Assembly (NCBI RefSeq): GCF_010730955.1
Contig: NZ_AP022577.1
Span: 4,402,001 to 4,466,000 of the forward strand
Length of the DNA: 64,000 bases
Direction of reading: 5' to 3'
From: Mycolicibacterium aubagnense
GTDB lineage: Bacteria; Actinomycetota; Actinomycetes; Mycobacteriales; Mycobacteriaceae
Below are positions 45,124-53,348 of this stretch, piece after piece (within the stretch, counting starts at the first letter, position 1; each line of letters begins with the position of its first letter). Under the pieces are notes generated by a model. That model had not been told where the DNA came from. It was given only the letters and a program-made list of their open reading frames with translations, and made no database searches. The translations under genes and the position numbers were made by a program.

Positions 45124-45137
45124 TAGAACGTGTTCTA
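45124..45137. promoter_or_regulatory. KstR-type operator
   Basis: TAGAACGTGTTCTA is a perfect palindrome and fits the published KstR consensus TnnAACnnGTTnnA; with flanks it extends to CTAGAACGTGTTCTAG. It lies 26 bp before the reductase start and about 100 bp from the divergent lipid-transfer gene, next to a TATACA -10-like box. It could repress both genes until sterol-CoA appears. Confidence 0.82.
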
Positions 45138-45162
45138 GTTCTGGCGGTGCTCGGGAGGTTTC

Positions 45163-46212
45163 ATGGCGTTGCGGGTCGTGCAGTGGGCCACCGGCGGTGT
45201 CGGCGTCGCTGCCATCAAAGGCGTGCTGGAACATCCGGACCTGGAACTCGTCGGCTGTTGGGTGCATTCGGAAGCCAAGAACGGCAAGGACGTTGGTGAG
45301 ATCATCGGCGGCGAGCGGCTGGGCGTCACCGCCACCAACAACGTCCAGGACATCCTCGACCTGGATGCCGATGCCGTCATCTATGCCCCACTGATGGCCA
45401 ATCCCGACGAGGTCGCCGCACTGCTGCGGTCGGGAAAGAACGTCGTGACGCCGGTCGGCTGGGTGTATCCGAGCGAGAAGCAGGGCGCACCGATGCGCGA
45501 GGCCGCGCTGGCCGGCGGGGTCACGCTGCACGGCACCGGCATTGCGCCCGGCGGCATCAGTGAGAAGTTCCCGCTGTTGTTCTCGGTGATGTCCACCGGC
45601 GTGACTTTCGTTCGGGCCGAAGAGTTCTCGGACCTGCGGACCTATGACGCGCCGGACGTTTTGCGGCACGTGATGGGGTTCGGCGAGACGCCGGACAAAG
45701 CGCTGACCGGCCCGATGCAGAAGCTACTGGACAGCGGCTTCATCCAGGCCGTCCGGATGTGCGTCGACGAGTTCGGATTCAGCGCCGACCCGAAAATCCG
45801 CGCCCGCCAGGAGGTTGCGGTGGCGACCGCGCCGATCGACTCACCGCTGGGTCCCATTCAGCCCGGCCAGGTGGCCGCCCGCAAGTTTCACTGGGAGGCG
45901 GTCGTCGGCGACGAGGTCGTCGTCCGCGTCACCGTCAACTGGTTCATGGGCGAGGAAAACCTCGACCCCGCATGGGATTTCGGCCCCGAAGGGCAACGCT
46001 ACGAAATGGAGGTCAAGGGCCATCCGGACTTCACCGTGTCGATCAAGGGCTTTCAGGGACTGGTCGGAGAGGACGGACCGGAACCCGGCGTCGTTGGCAC
46101 CGCCGCCCACTGCGTCAACTCCGTGCCCGCGGTGTGTGCCGCGGAACCGGGAATCGCAACCTATCTGGACCTGCCGCTCTTCAGTGCGAAGGCGGCGCCG
46201 CGACTGAGGTGA
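45163..46212 (+). CDS. dihydrodipicolinate-reductase-like oxidoreductase (Rv1059-like)
   Basis: A 349-aa NAD(P)-dependent protein with a Rossmann start MALRVVQWATGGVGVAAIKG (GxGxxG-like ATGGVG), then DLELVGCWVHSEAKNGKDVG and VIYAPLMANPDEVAALLRSG. The plan resembles dihydrodipicolinate reductase and 2,4-diaminopentanoate dehydrogenase, although true substrates in mycobacteria are not known. GGGAGG at 45152-45157 supports the ATG. The KstR-type operator just upstream links it to steroid metabolism. Confidence 0.85.
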   Translation: MALRVVQWATGGVGVAAIKGVLEHPDLELVGCWVHSEAKNGKDVGEIIGGERLGVTATNNVQDILDLDADAVIYAPLMANPDEVAALLRSGKNVVTPVGWVYPSEKQGAPMREAALAGGVTLHGTGIAPGGISEKFPLLFSVMSTGVTFVRAEEFSDLRTYDAPDVLRHVMGFGETPDKALTGPMQKLLDSGFIQAVRMCVDEFGFSADPKIRARQEVAVATAPIDSPLGPIQPGQVAARKFHWEAVVGDEVVVRVTVNWFMGEENLDPAWDFGPEGQRYEMEVKGHPDFTVSIKGFQGLVGEDGPEPGVVGTAAHCVNSVPAVCAAEPGIATYLDLPLFSAKAAPRLR

Positions 46213-46320
46213 GTGTGACGTTCTTGTACGCCGACAGCGGCGTGTCGGCGCACAAACACGCACGCTCGCGGGAAGTTGGCTGGGGCTGAGGGAGTTGGCT
46301 AGGGCGGCTGAGGGAGTTGG

Positions 46321-47364
46321 CTAGGGCTGGACCAGAATCCGGATCGGATTCCCTTCGGCCCGGTCCAGTTTCGCGATTCCTTCCGCCACGTCTTCCAGTG
46401 GGACGATCTCGCTGATCGACCGGGTGAGGTCCAGGCGGCCCCGGGACACCAGCGTGGCCAGGGTGCCGATGTCGGCGTTCTGGTAGCCCAGATGCCCCAG
46501 CACCTGCTTCTTGGTCAGGTTGAAGAACGATGTCGGGCCGATTGTCGGGGCGTCGGCGCTCATCCCGACACCGACGAACCGGCCACCCACGGTCAGCGAT
46601 GCCAGTGCCTGATCGAACGTCGACCCCTTGCCGACGGCGTCGAATGCCACGTCGAGCATCCGCCCACCGGTCGCCTGCGCGATCTGCGCCGCCAACTCCG
46701 GGTCACGCGCGTCGAACGCGTAGTCCGCGCCGACTTCCAGTGCCCGCTCCAGCACCGCCGGGTTGACGTCGACGGCGATGATCGGTGCCGCGCCGACCAG
46801 CCGGGCCAACTGCACGATGTGCGTCCCGAGCCCACCGACGCCCCACACGCCGACGGATTCACCGATGCCCACATGGCCGGTCCGGACGACGGCGCCGAAC
46901 GGCGTGGAGACCGCGTCGGCGAGGATCGCGGCCTGCTCCAGCGGCACGTTGTCGGGCACCCGGGTCAGCCCGAAGGCCTGCGCCACGGTGTACTCCGCCC
47001 AGCCGCCGTCGTACGCAAACGCCATGAGCCGGATCCGCAGACAGTTCGACATGTCGCCACGCAGACAGTTCACGCAGTCCATGCACGGCTTGCCGGCGGC
47101 GACGACGACGCGGTCGCCCTCGGCCCAGCCGGTGACGCCCGGCCCCAGCTTGGCGATGGTGCCCGAGGTCTCGTGGCCCTGGGTGACCACCGGGAGCTGG
47201 GCCGGGAACGTGCCGTTGATGAGGCTGAGGTCGGAATGGCAGATGCCGCAATACGCGACCTTGACCAGCACCTCGCCCGGGCCGGGATCGGGAATCGGAA
47301 CGTCCTCCACCACAATCTTTTTGGTGTCGGCGTAGAACCGTTGGGCCCGCATCGTCGAGGTCAT
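46321..47364 (-). CDS. zinc-dependent alcohol dehydrogenase
   Basis: A 347-aa medium-chain zinc alcohol dehydrogenase. The catalytic zinc ligands are Cys in AYCGICHSDLS, His-Glu in GHETSG and a later Cys or Asp; the structural zinc is held by CMDCVNCLRGDMSNC. The NAD site is GVWGVGGLGTHIVQLA, with Asp in VDVNP selecting NAD. The start ATG 47364 has CTGGAG upstream; the frame runs farther but then overlaps the divergent gene. Substrate probably a primary or secondary alcohol from lipids. The start codon lies beside an inverted repeat TGACACTCCAGTGTTCA. Confidence 0.88.
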   Translation of the reverse strand: MTSTMRAQRFYADTKKIVVEDVPIPDPGPGEVLVKVAYCGICHSDLSLINGTFPAQLPVVTQGHETSGTIAKLGPGVTGWAEGDRVVVAAGKPCMDCVNCLRGDMSNCLRIRLMAFAYDGGWAEYTVAQAFGLTRVPDNVPLEQAAILADAVSTPFGAVVRTGHVGIGESVGVWGVGGLGTHIVQLARLVGAAPIIAVDVNPAVLERALEVGADYAFDARDPELAAQIAQATGGRMLDVAFDAVGKGSTFDQALASLTVGGRFVGVGMSADAPTIGPTSFFNLTKKQVLGHLGYQNADIGTLATLVSRGRLDLTRSISEIVPLEDVAEGIAKLDRAEGNPIRILVQP

Positions 47365-47404
47365 GACACTCCAGTGTTCAGCATCCATGGTTACGATCGC
47401 CATC

Positions 47405-47890
47405 ATGGCGCAGGCATTGGTGGTCGAGCAATCACGAACAGTTCCCGTCCCGGTGGCCGAGGCGTTCAGCGGCACCGCCCCGATTCCCCTGAATGAGCTG
47501 TTCTGTCGCTGGTACGGACCGATCCCGCCGATCAAGGCCGTGCGCGACCAGACCGGCATCTGGGATGCGGTGGGGCAGACCCGGACCATCCTGCTGACCG
47601 GTGGCGGCAGTATGGCCGAGACCCTGACCTCGTACGACGAGCCGCACTCGTTCGGCTACACCCTGTCCGACATCAACGGCCCGCTGGCGCCGCTGGTGAG
47701 TGGCGTGCAAGGGATGTGGCTGTTCCAGGACAATTCCGGTGGGCAGCATCCCAGCACCAAGATCACCTGGCGCTGGACCCTGCACCCCCGCAGCTCGCTG
47801 ACCGCTCCGCTGCTGCCGGTGTTCGGCAAGTTGTGGAAGGGCTACGCCGGCCGGTCGCTCGAGCATCTTTCTGACCTCCTGGTGGGATGA
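47405..47890 (+). CDS. SRPBCC/polyketide-cyclase-like protein
   Basis: A 161-aa START/Bet-v1-like protein: ALVVEQSRTVPVPVAEAFSG is the typical first strand and helix, then TGIWDAVGQTRTILLTGGGS, LTSYDEPHSFGYTLSDINGP and the long C-terminal helix LPVFGKLWKGYAGRSLEHLS. Such proteins bind a hydrophobic ligand in a cavity. ATG 47405 is preferred; ATG 47387 and 47363 are in frame but overlap the divergent gene's promoter. Only 40 bp separate the two start codons. It is followed by a patatin with a possible 4-nt overlap. Confidence 0.85.
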   Translation: MAQALVVEQSRTVPVPVAEAFSGTAPIPLNELFCRWYGPIPPIKAVRDQTGIWDAVGQTRTILLTGGGSMAETLTSYDEPHSFGYTLSDINGPLAPLVSGVQGMWLFQDNSGGQHPSTKITWRWTLHPRSSLTAPLLPVFGKLWKGYAGRSLEHLSDLLVG

Positions 47891-47928
47891 CGTTCCCCGG
47901 CGCACGCCGAATCAGGTTAGATGCACTA

Positions 47929-48783
47929 ATGACCAAGCGTGCGCTCGTGTTGGCAGGTGGCGGGATCGCCGGAATTGCCTGGGAGACCGGCGTCCTGCAG
48001 GGAATCGCCGACGAAGCCCCCGAGATCGCGGCGGCGGTCCGGAATGCCGACGTGGTGCTGGGCACGTCGGCGGGCTCGGCGGTCGGTGCACAGTTGGGTA
48101 GTGCGCTGAGCATCAGCGAGCTGTTCGAACGCCAGATCGCCGCCGAATCGGCGGAGATCAGCCCCGGTGTCAACATCGAAGTCGTCCTGACCGTGTTCGT
48201 CGAGGCGATGTCCGCCGGCAACGGCGCTGCCCGGGCGCAGCAGTTACAGCGTCTGGGGAAAGCAGCGGCCGCCGCGGAGACCGTCGACCCCGCCGTGCGC
48301 CGCGACGTCATCGAACGCCGGTTGCCGTCGCACGATTGGCCCGACCATGACCTGCGCATCACCGGCGTGGACATCGACACCGGTGAGCTGGTGGTGTTCA
48401 CTCGCGAGTCGGGAGTTTCCCTGGTCGACGCCGTCGAGGCCAGCTGTGCGGTGCCTGCGGCCTGGCCGGTCGTGACCATCGGCGGGCGACGGTTCATGGA
48501 CGGCGGCATGGGCAGCAGCGTCAACATGATCGCGGTCAAGGACTGTGACAGCGCCGTCGTCCTGGTCCCGGCGCCCTCGGACTCGCCGTCACCGTTCGGA
48601 GCGGGTCCCGGCGCGGACGTCAGAAGCTTTGCGGGCAGCGCCTGCGCCATCTACGCCGACGACGCGTCCCTCGCAGCCTTTGGAATCGATCCGCTGGATC
48701 CGGCCTGCCGCATTCCGTCGGCGCAGGCAGGCCGGGCGCAGGGCCACCGCGTAGCGGCCGAGGTTGCCGCGTTCCTGGCCTAA
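47929..48783 (+). CDS. patatin-like phospholipase (Rv1062-like)
   Basis: A 284-aa patatin. The oxyanion loop AGGGIAGIAW is followed by the nucleophile in GTSAGS (Ser47) and the catalytic Asp in FMDGGMGSS; this Ser-Asp dyad hydrolyses acyl esters of lipids. ATG 47929 begins the conserved core; the in-frame ATG 47887 overlaps the previous stop as ATGA and would add 14 residues, and cannot be excluded. Its stop overlaps the convergent patatin's stop by 4 nt. Confidence 0.88.
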   Translation: MTKRALVLAGGGIAGIAWETGVLQGIADEAPEIAAAVRNADVVLGTSAGSAVGAQLGSALSISELFERQIAAESAEISPGVNIEVVLTVFVEAMSAGNGAARAQQLQRLGKAAAAAETVDPAVRRDVIERRLPSHDWPDHDLRITGVDIDTGELVVFTRESGVSLVDAVEASCAVPAAWPVVTIGGRRFMDGGMGSSVNMIAVKDCDSAVVLVPAPSDSPSPFGAGPGADVRSFAGSACAIYADDASLAAFGIDPLDPACRIPSAQAGRAQGHRVAAEVAAFLA

Positions 48784-49748
48784 TCGCGGAGATCAAGGGA
48801 ATCGAGTGCGGCGCAAGCCAATTCGTGCCCGATCTCGATGACTTCATCGGCGCGATAGAACTCCAGGCTGCGGCACACCGTGCGCGGAACCTCGATCAGC
48901 AGATCGGGTGGGTACGCCGCCAGGGTGTGCCGCATCAACGCGGCCTGCGAGATTTCGATGGTGCGGTTCATGACCTCGAAGCCGCCGAGCCGCGGCACCT
49001 GGTTGTCGTCTTCGGTGTCGACCTCGGGGTCGCCCACGTGGTCGATGCTGTCGACCGCGTTGCTGAAGCGGGTGAGCACCGACCGCGCTGTCGGGCCGTC
49101 GAGCAGAGTGCTTGCCGCGGCCCGGTCGATCAATGACGTTGTGCTGCGGCGCATCCGGGCCAACAGCTCGGCGGTGGCGCTGGGCGACTCCACCGGGGGA
49201 GCGGGGTCGCTGGCGTTGAGGCTGACCGCGATGGTCAGGTCGGCGTTGACCGCCGCGAGGGGTGCCATGGGCAGCGGGTCCAGGATGCCGCCGTCGGCCA
49301 GGAGCCGGCCGTCCACGAGGTGTGGGGCGATGACGCCGGGGATCGCGATGGAGGCCCGGATCGCGGCATCGATGGGGCCGCGCTGCAGCCAGACCGATTT
49401 TCCGGCGATGAGGTCGGTCGAGACGGCGGTATACGGGATCGGCAGGCTCTCGATGGTCCGCGGGCCGATGATCTCGCGGACTGTCGCCAGAATCTTCTCC
49501 GCCCGGAGGACTCCGGCGGCGGTCAACGACGGATCGAGCAGGCGGAGCACCGCGCTCTGGGTGAGGGCGCTGGCCCAGGTGGTGAATTCGTCGAGTTTGT
49601 CGGCGGCTTGCAGGGCGCCGACGAGGGCACCCATGGACGAACCGGAGATGCCGACGACGTCGAATCCGCGTTCGCGGAGCGCGTCGATGACTCCGATGTG
49701 TGCGTAACCCCGGGCGCCGCCGCTGCCAAGGACCAGTCCGACCCGCAT
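48780..49748 (-). CDS. patatin-like phospholipase (Rv1063c-like)
   Basis: A 322-aa patatin of the bacterial RssA/NTE type: oxyanion LGSGGARGYAHIGVI, nucleophile GSSMG (Ser38), and catalytic Asp in LLADGGILDPLP. The C-terminal part carries an Arg-rich helix (LARMRRSTTSLIDRAAASTL) and an acidic loop. No signal peptide. Role: cytoplasmic lipid hydrolysis. It is convergent with the other patatin and overlaps it by 4 nt at the stop codons. Confidence 0.9.
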   Translation of the reverse strand: MRVGLVLGSGGARGYAHIGVIDALRERGFDVVGISGSSMGALVGALQAADKLDEFTTWASALTQSAVLRLLDPSLTAAGVLRAEKILATVREIIGPRTIESLPIPYTAVSTDLIAGKSVWLQRGPIDAAIRASIAIPGVIAPHLVDGRLLADGGILDPLPMAPLAAVNADLTIAVSLNASDPAPPVESPSATAELLARMRRSTTSLIDRAAASTLLDGPTARSVLTRFSNAVDSIDHVGDPEVDTEDDNQVPRLGGFEVMNRTIEISQAALMRHTLAAYPPDLLIEVPRTVCRSLEFYRADEVIEIGHELACAALDSLDLRD

Positions 49749-49795
49749 GGCCCTATCTTGGCGTGCGGATCAGGCTGGGGCGAGGCGAGGTGGCC

Positions 49796-50011
49796 TCAGC
49801 AGTGGATACGCGAGAAGAACGCCGCGGAGATCAGGCCGATGATCAGGGCCACCTGAGGCTGTCCGCTGCTCATGGCGAAGAGGACGCCGCTGACGGCTGC
49901 GACGGCGATGAGCAGCAGCAGGATGCCCATGAAGAGCATCCGGCGCCCGTTGACCGCGCCACTGTGCGCCCGAGCGACCGGTACATGCTGACGAGCAACC
50001 ATTGAGCTCAT
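49796..50011 (-). CDS. small two-helix membrane protein, hypothetical
   Basis: A 71-aa protein with a soluble 24-residue start and two hydrophobic stretches, LFMGILLLLIAVAAVSGVLF and QVALIIGLISAAFFSRI. Found as a small membrane protein beside patatin genes in mycobacteria as far as I recall. No catalytic motif. Function unknown. Confidence 0.7.
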   Translation of the reverse strand: MSSMVARQHVPVARAHSGAVNGRRMLFMGILLLLIAVAAVSGVLFAMSSGQPQVALIIGLISAAFFSRIHC

Positions 50012-50358
50012 CCCTTCGGCTATGAGTGAGACAACCCATAGTGTGCACCATTGTGTGAGTCAAAGCACAATTACTGACCAGTAGTTGAGAAATCGGTCGT
50101 ATTTGTTAGCCAACCTCATTGCTTTTGCGACGTTTTGCCTGGTCGGCGCATCAATTTATTAGTTGTGCTTCGTGTTCTGGAAATGGCGGTGGCGCCCGAT
50201 CTTGCGGCTCTGCGGCCGCCAAAATTAATTCGTTGAACTAATCAAATTGAATGGCGCAACGGGCTGTTGTGGCGCGATCCAATGGGATCAGTAGACATCG
50301 GCGCTTTGGCTGAGCGCCGACAGCGCTGACAGTGCCGACAGCGCCCCGGTGAAGCGCG
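50012..50358. other. about 350 bp intergenic region
   Basis: No gene supported. The middle (about 50040-50260) is AT-rich for this genome and may hold the promoter of the minus-strand small membrane protein. Close to the LCP gene's stop a short GCGCCGACAGCGCTGACAG repeat-like stretch is present. Confidence 0.4.
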
Positions 50359-52140
50359 TCAGTTGACGCAAGGGATTCCGCTGTTGGCCCGCACCGGCGG
50401 CCCGGATTCCGGCGTCGGCAACGTCGTGTCGTAGTTGGACGACTTGGCCGCGGCCATGGACACGCTGTCGAGGGTGTCGGGCACCTGGTAGCCCGGGCCC
50501 AGCGTGATGTGGATGCGGCCGGCGGGCACCGCAGGGTCGGGCCGGACCGCGTCGATGCCCAGTAGTTCTGCCAGATGCTTGGCCTCGGCGTCCGCGCCGG
50601 CGCCGAAGTCGACGGCCGTCGAACTGAGATCGCCGTCCTGCGAGCTGCGGGTCTGGCCCATGTTGTAGTCGAGATCGCCCAGAATCTGCGACATCTGCCG
50701 GCCGAGGCCCGTGACGTCGGAACCGTTGATGACGTCGATGACCGCGGTCTTGGCCGGCTTGGTCGTGCTGCTCTTGCTGCCTGTCGTGTCTGCGGCCTTG
50801 TCCAGCGTGGACGGCTCGGTGGACGTGCTGGGCATCGACGTCGTCGCCGCTCCCGGCGGCGGCTTGAGGCCGAAGGCCTTGGCGACCTCGGTCTTGACGG
50901 CCACGGGGTCGACGATGTTCACGTCCTGGCCGTTGATGTTGTCGTAACGGACCACCGGCAGGGTCCGGTACTGGACGTTGGCGCCGCCGGCGATCTCGCC
51001 CATGCGCTTGAACTGTTCCTGGCCCCAACCGGCTGACAGCACGACGTCTTTCTGCGCCACCCCGATCAGCTGGTTCAGCTTGCCGAGGTCGCTGAACGAC
51101 CCGTCCTGCTGGAGCTGGTGCATCACCGAGATCAGGAACGCCTGCTGGCGGTGGGTCCGGTCCAGGTCGCCGTTGTCCAGGCCGTGGCGTTGCCGAACGA
51201 ACGCGACGGCCTGCGAGGCGTCGAGCGTCTGCCGGCCGGCCGGGAAATCGGCGCCCGAGTAGTCGTCGTACACGGGGTGGTTCAGACAGATCTCGACGCC
51301 GCCGAGGCTCTCGGCGATGTCGTAGAAGCCGGCGAGGTTCACCTCGGCGAAATAGTCGATGGGTGCACCGGTCAGGTTGCGGACCGCGGCCAGTGTCGCG
51401 GCGCGTCCGGCCTCGCGGCTCTTGCGCTCCAGTTCGGCCTGGTCGCTGATGCCCTTGTCCATGAGGTGCTGCATGGCGTTGGCCTTGGTCAGGCCGTACG
51501 CCTCTTTGATCTTGATGTGGTCGTAGCCGGGGATGCCCGTCACCCGCACGTAGTCGTCACGCGGGATGGAGAACGCGACGACCTGGTTGTCGGCGGAGAT
51601 GTGCGCCAGGATCAGCGTGTTGGTGTTGTAGCCGCCGTTGTCCGAATCGCCGGCGTGCAGCTTGTCCAGCAGCGCCTGCGGCAGGTCGTTGCCCTGTTGG
51701 TCTTTGCGGGAGTCCAGGCCGATCAGCAAGATGTTCATCGCGCCGCCAGTGGACTTGGGCGCGTCCGCCCCGAGCGCGTCACTCGTGGGGATGCCGTTCA
51801 GCACGCCGCGCACCGTCCACCAGCCCAAACCGGTCGCGGCTACGGTTACCGCGGTGACCAGCGCGAGCGCCACGCGGCCGACGGTATCCCAGCCCACGCG
51901 GGTGCTGAGCAGGCTTTGCAGCCGGCTCCGGCGGTGCCGGGCTGGAAGACGGTGGCGGGCGGAGTCGCTGCGCTGGAACTCGGAGGTGCTCAGGTGCGAC
52001 CCCGAGGGGATGCGGTCATGGCGTTCATCTCGGCGGGCCTCGCGGGTACGTGTGGACTGCCGGTCGGATCCGGGCGGTCGGAAGTTCGCTATCACCGCGG
52101 CCCGCGTGGGTGCCTCAGAGCGATCGGACGGCAGCAGCAC
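50359..52140 (-). CDS. LytR-CpsA-Psr (LCP) family cell-wall ligase
   Basis: A 593-aa LCP protein. The N-terminal 85 residues are basic and cytoplasmic, followed by one membrane helix (VALALVTAVTVAATGLGWW) and the LCP domain (about 135-330): MNILLIGLDSRKDQQGN, NTLILAHISADNQVVAFSIP, RDDYVRVTGIPGYDHIKIKE, AFVRQRHGLDNGDLDRTHRQQ. The acid-Arg residues binding the polyprenyl phosphate are present. A Ser/Thr linker leads to a C-terminal LytR_C domain (TAVIDVINGSDVTGLGRQMS). Such enzymes attach arabinogalactan or other glycans to peptidoglycan. The GTG start at 52140 gives a long basic N-terminus; an internal start cannot be excluded. Confidence 0.85.
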   Translation of the reverse strand: MLLPSDRSEAPTRAAVIANFRPPGSDRQSTRTREARRDERHDRIPSGSHLSTSEFQRSDSARHRLPARHRRSRLQSLLSTRVGWDTVGRVALALVTAVTVAATGLGWWTVRGVLNGIPTSDALGADAPKSTGGAMNILLIGLDSRKDQQGNDLPQALLDKLHAGDSDNGGYNTNTLILAHISADNQVVAFSIPRDDYVRVTGIPGYDHIKIKEAYGLTKANAMQHLMDKGISDQAELERKSREAGRAATLAAVRNLTGAPIDYFAEVNLAGFYDIAESLGGVEICLNHPVYDDYSGADFPAGRQTLDASQAVAFVRQRHGLDNGDLDRTHRQQAFLISVMHQLQQDGSFSDLGKLNQLIGVAQKDVVLSAGWGQEQFKRMGEIAGGANVQYRTLPVVRYDNINGQDVNIVDPVAVKTEVAKAFGLKPPPGAATTSMPSTSTEPSTLDKAADTTGSKSSTTKPAKTAVIDVINGSDVTGLGRQMSQILGDLDYNMGQTRSSQDGDLSSTAVDFGAGADAEAKHLAELLGIDAVRPDPAVPAGRIHITLGPGYQVPDTLDSVSMAAAKSSNYDTTLPTPESGPPVRANSGIPCVN

Positions 52141-52192
52141 CGATTTTAGGGCACCGCCGCAGACTCAGCGAATCCCCAGAGAAAGCCGGCGA

Positions 52193-52618
52193 TCAGCCGC
52201 ATTCGCCCCTGGATGCGCTGGTCGCGGCCATGATCACGCCAGCCTGTTGGGCTGCTGTGAGCTCGGTCCACCGGGTGTTGAAGTTACCGGGATCACGTGT
52301 TTCCGGCTGTTGCAGGATGCGTAGGTAGGGCTCGACGAGCGTCGCCGGATCGGCGTGCTGAGCGTCCATCCACAGTTTTGCGGCATGGCAGGCCTGGCCG
52401 AATTCGGACTCCGTCGCCGCCGAAGGGACGTCGACGGCAGTCGTCACACCGCCCGGAGAGACGGCGACCGCGCCTGGTGCCGGGCCCTCGTGCGTCTGCG
52501 TGGGCAGCTCGGCGGCCGGCGTGTGGGCGGTTCCCGCCTGCTTGTCCTGACCGCAGCCGGTGAGCACGGCCAAGGCAATGGCGGTGAGCAGCGCGGCCCG
52601 GGTGACGTTGGTCTGCAT
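52193..52618 (-). CDS. lpqV: lipoprotein LpqV-like
   Basis: A 141-aa lipoprotein with a type II signal peptide and lipobox Cys22 (LAVLTGC). The mature part carries AVSPGGVTTAVDVPSAATES, QACHAAKLWMDAQ and LTAAQQAGVIMAATSASRGE, which match the M. tuberculosis LpqV (Rv1064c) as I recall it. Two Cys beside the lipid Cys may pair. ATG 52618 starts at the signal peptide; the open frame upstream is longer but is not likely translated. Attached to the outer face of the plasma membrane; role unknown. Confidence 0.86.
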   Translation of the reverse strand: MQTNVTRAALLTAIALAVLTGCGQDKQAGTAHTPAAELPTQTHEGPAPGAVAVSPGGVTTAVDVPSAATESEFGQACHAAKLWMDAQHADPATLVEPYLRILQQPETRDPGNFNTRWTELTAAQQAGVIMAATSASRGECG

Positions 52619-52695
52619 GGTTGCCAATCTAGATCGGTTGGCATTCCGGATCACCCTGACGCTAACCCTTCCCCGGCGGCCGTGGGGTCGCCACC

Positions 52696-52749
52696 ATGGG
52701 GAACATGGCAGTGCAGAACGTGCAGAACGCGCAGTGTTGTCGGGCTTGA
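52696..52749 (+). promoter_or_regulatory. leader peptide with tandem Cys codons (cysteine attenuator)
   Basis: A short ORF MGNMAVQNVQNAQCCRA (17 codons, two consecutive Cys codons near the end) lies 53 bp before the cysteine dioxygenase gene. Its stop falls inside a hairpin (CGGGC-TTGA-GCCCG), and a second small hairpin follows before the GGAG ribosome site. This fits a cysteine-responsive attenuation leader of the type described for mycobacterial poly-Cys short ORFs. Initiation may be leaderless. Two ATGs (52696, 52705) are in frame. Confidence 0.65.
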
Positions 52750-52802
52750 GCCCGGCCTGGTGAGGGCTTCGCCCCCGTTCGTTTCTGCATTGGAGTTCCG
52801 TC

Positions 52803-53348
52803 ATGTCCGTCCTGACAGATTTTTCTGTTTCTCGTCCCAATTCCCTGGCGCCGACCCGATTGCGCCTGGCCGACCTGCTGCATGCCACCGACCGGTGCGC
52901 AGACGACGTCCTGAGCGGCCGCTACGACCGGTTGTTGCCCGCCGACGGCCTGCCGCTCGAAGAGCGCTGGTACCGCCGGTTATACGGCGACGACGAACTG
53001 GACCTCTGGCTGATCAGCTGGGTTCCCGAGCGCAGCACCGAGCTGCACGACCACGGCGGATCGCTGGGCGCCCTGACCGTGGTGTCCGGAGCGCTCGAGG
53101 AAACCCGCTGGGACGGCCGTCGGCTGCGCCAACGCACCTTGGAGGCCGGTGACCAGGCGGCGTTCCCGCTGGGGTGGGTCCACGACGTGGTGCGGGCAGG
53201 CGGTGGGCAGCCGACGGCGTCGCATCCCACCTTGAGCGTGCACGCCTACTCGCCGCCGCTGACCGCCATGTCGTACTACGACGTCACCGACAGCCAGAAG
53301 CTGCGTCGCGTCTACACCGAACTCACCGACACACCCGAGGGGGACTGA
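52803..53348 (+). CDS. cysteine dioxygenase
   Basis: A 181-aa cupin-fold thiol dioxygenase that oxidises cysteine to cysteine sulfinate with a non-heme iron. The three His ligands are visible: His82 and His84 in ELHDHGGSLGAL and His127 in LGWVHDVV. The Tyr of SVHAYSPPL near the end is the usual active-site Tyr region. The first residues show no signal. Its stop is directly before the ATG of a rhodanese gene, so both are one unit for sulfur handling. The Cys-codon leader upstream suggests regulation by cysteine supply. Confidence 0.9.
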   Translation: MSVLTDFSVSRPNSLAPTRLRLADLLHATDRCADDVLSGRYDRLLPADGLPLEERWYRRLYGDDELDLWLISWVPERSTELHDHGGSLGALTVVSGALEETRWDGRRLRQRTLEAGDQAAFPLGWVHDVVRAGGGQPTASHPTLSVHAYSPPLTAMSYYDVTDSQKLRRVYTELTDTPEGD

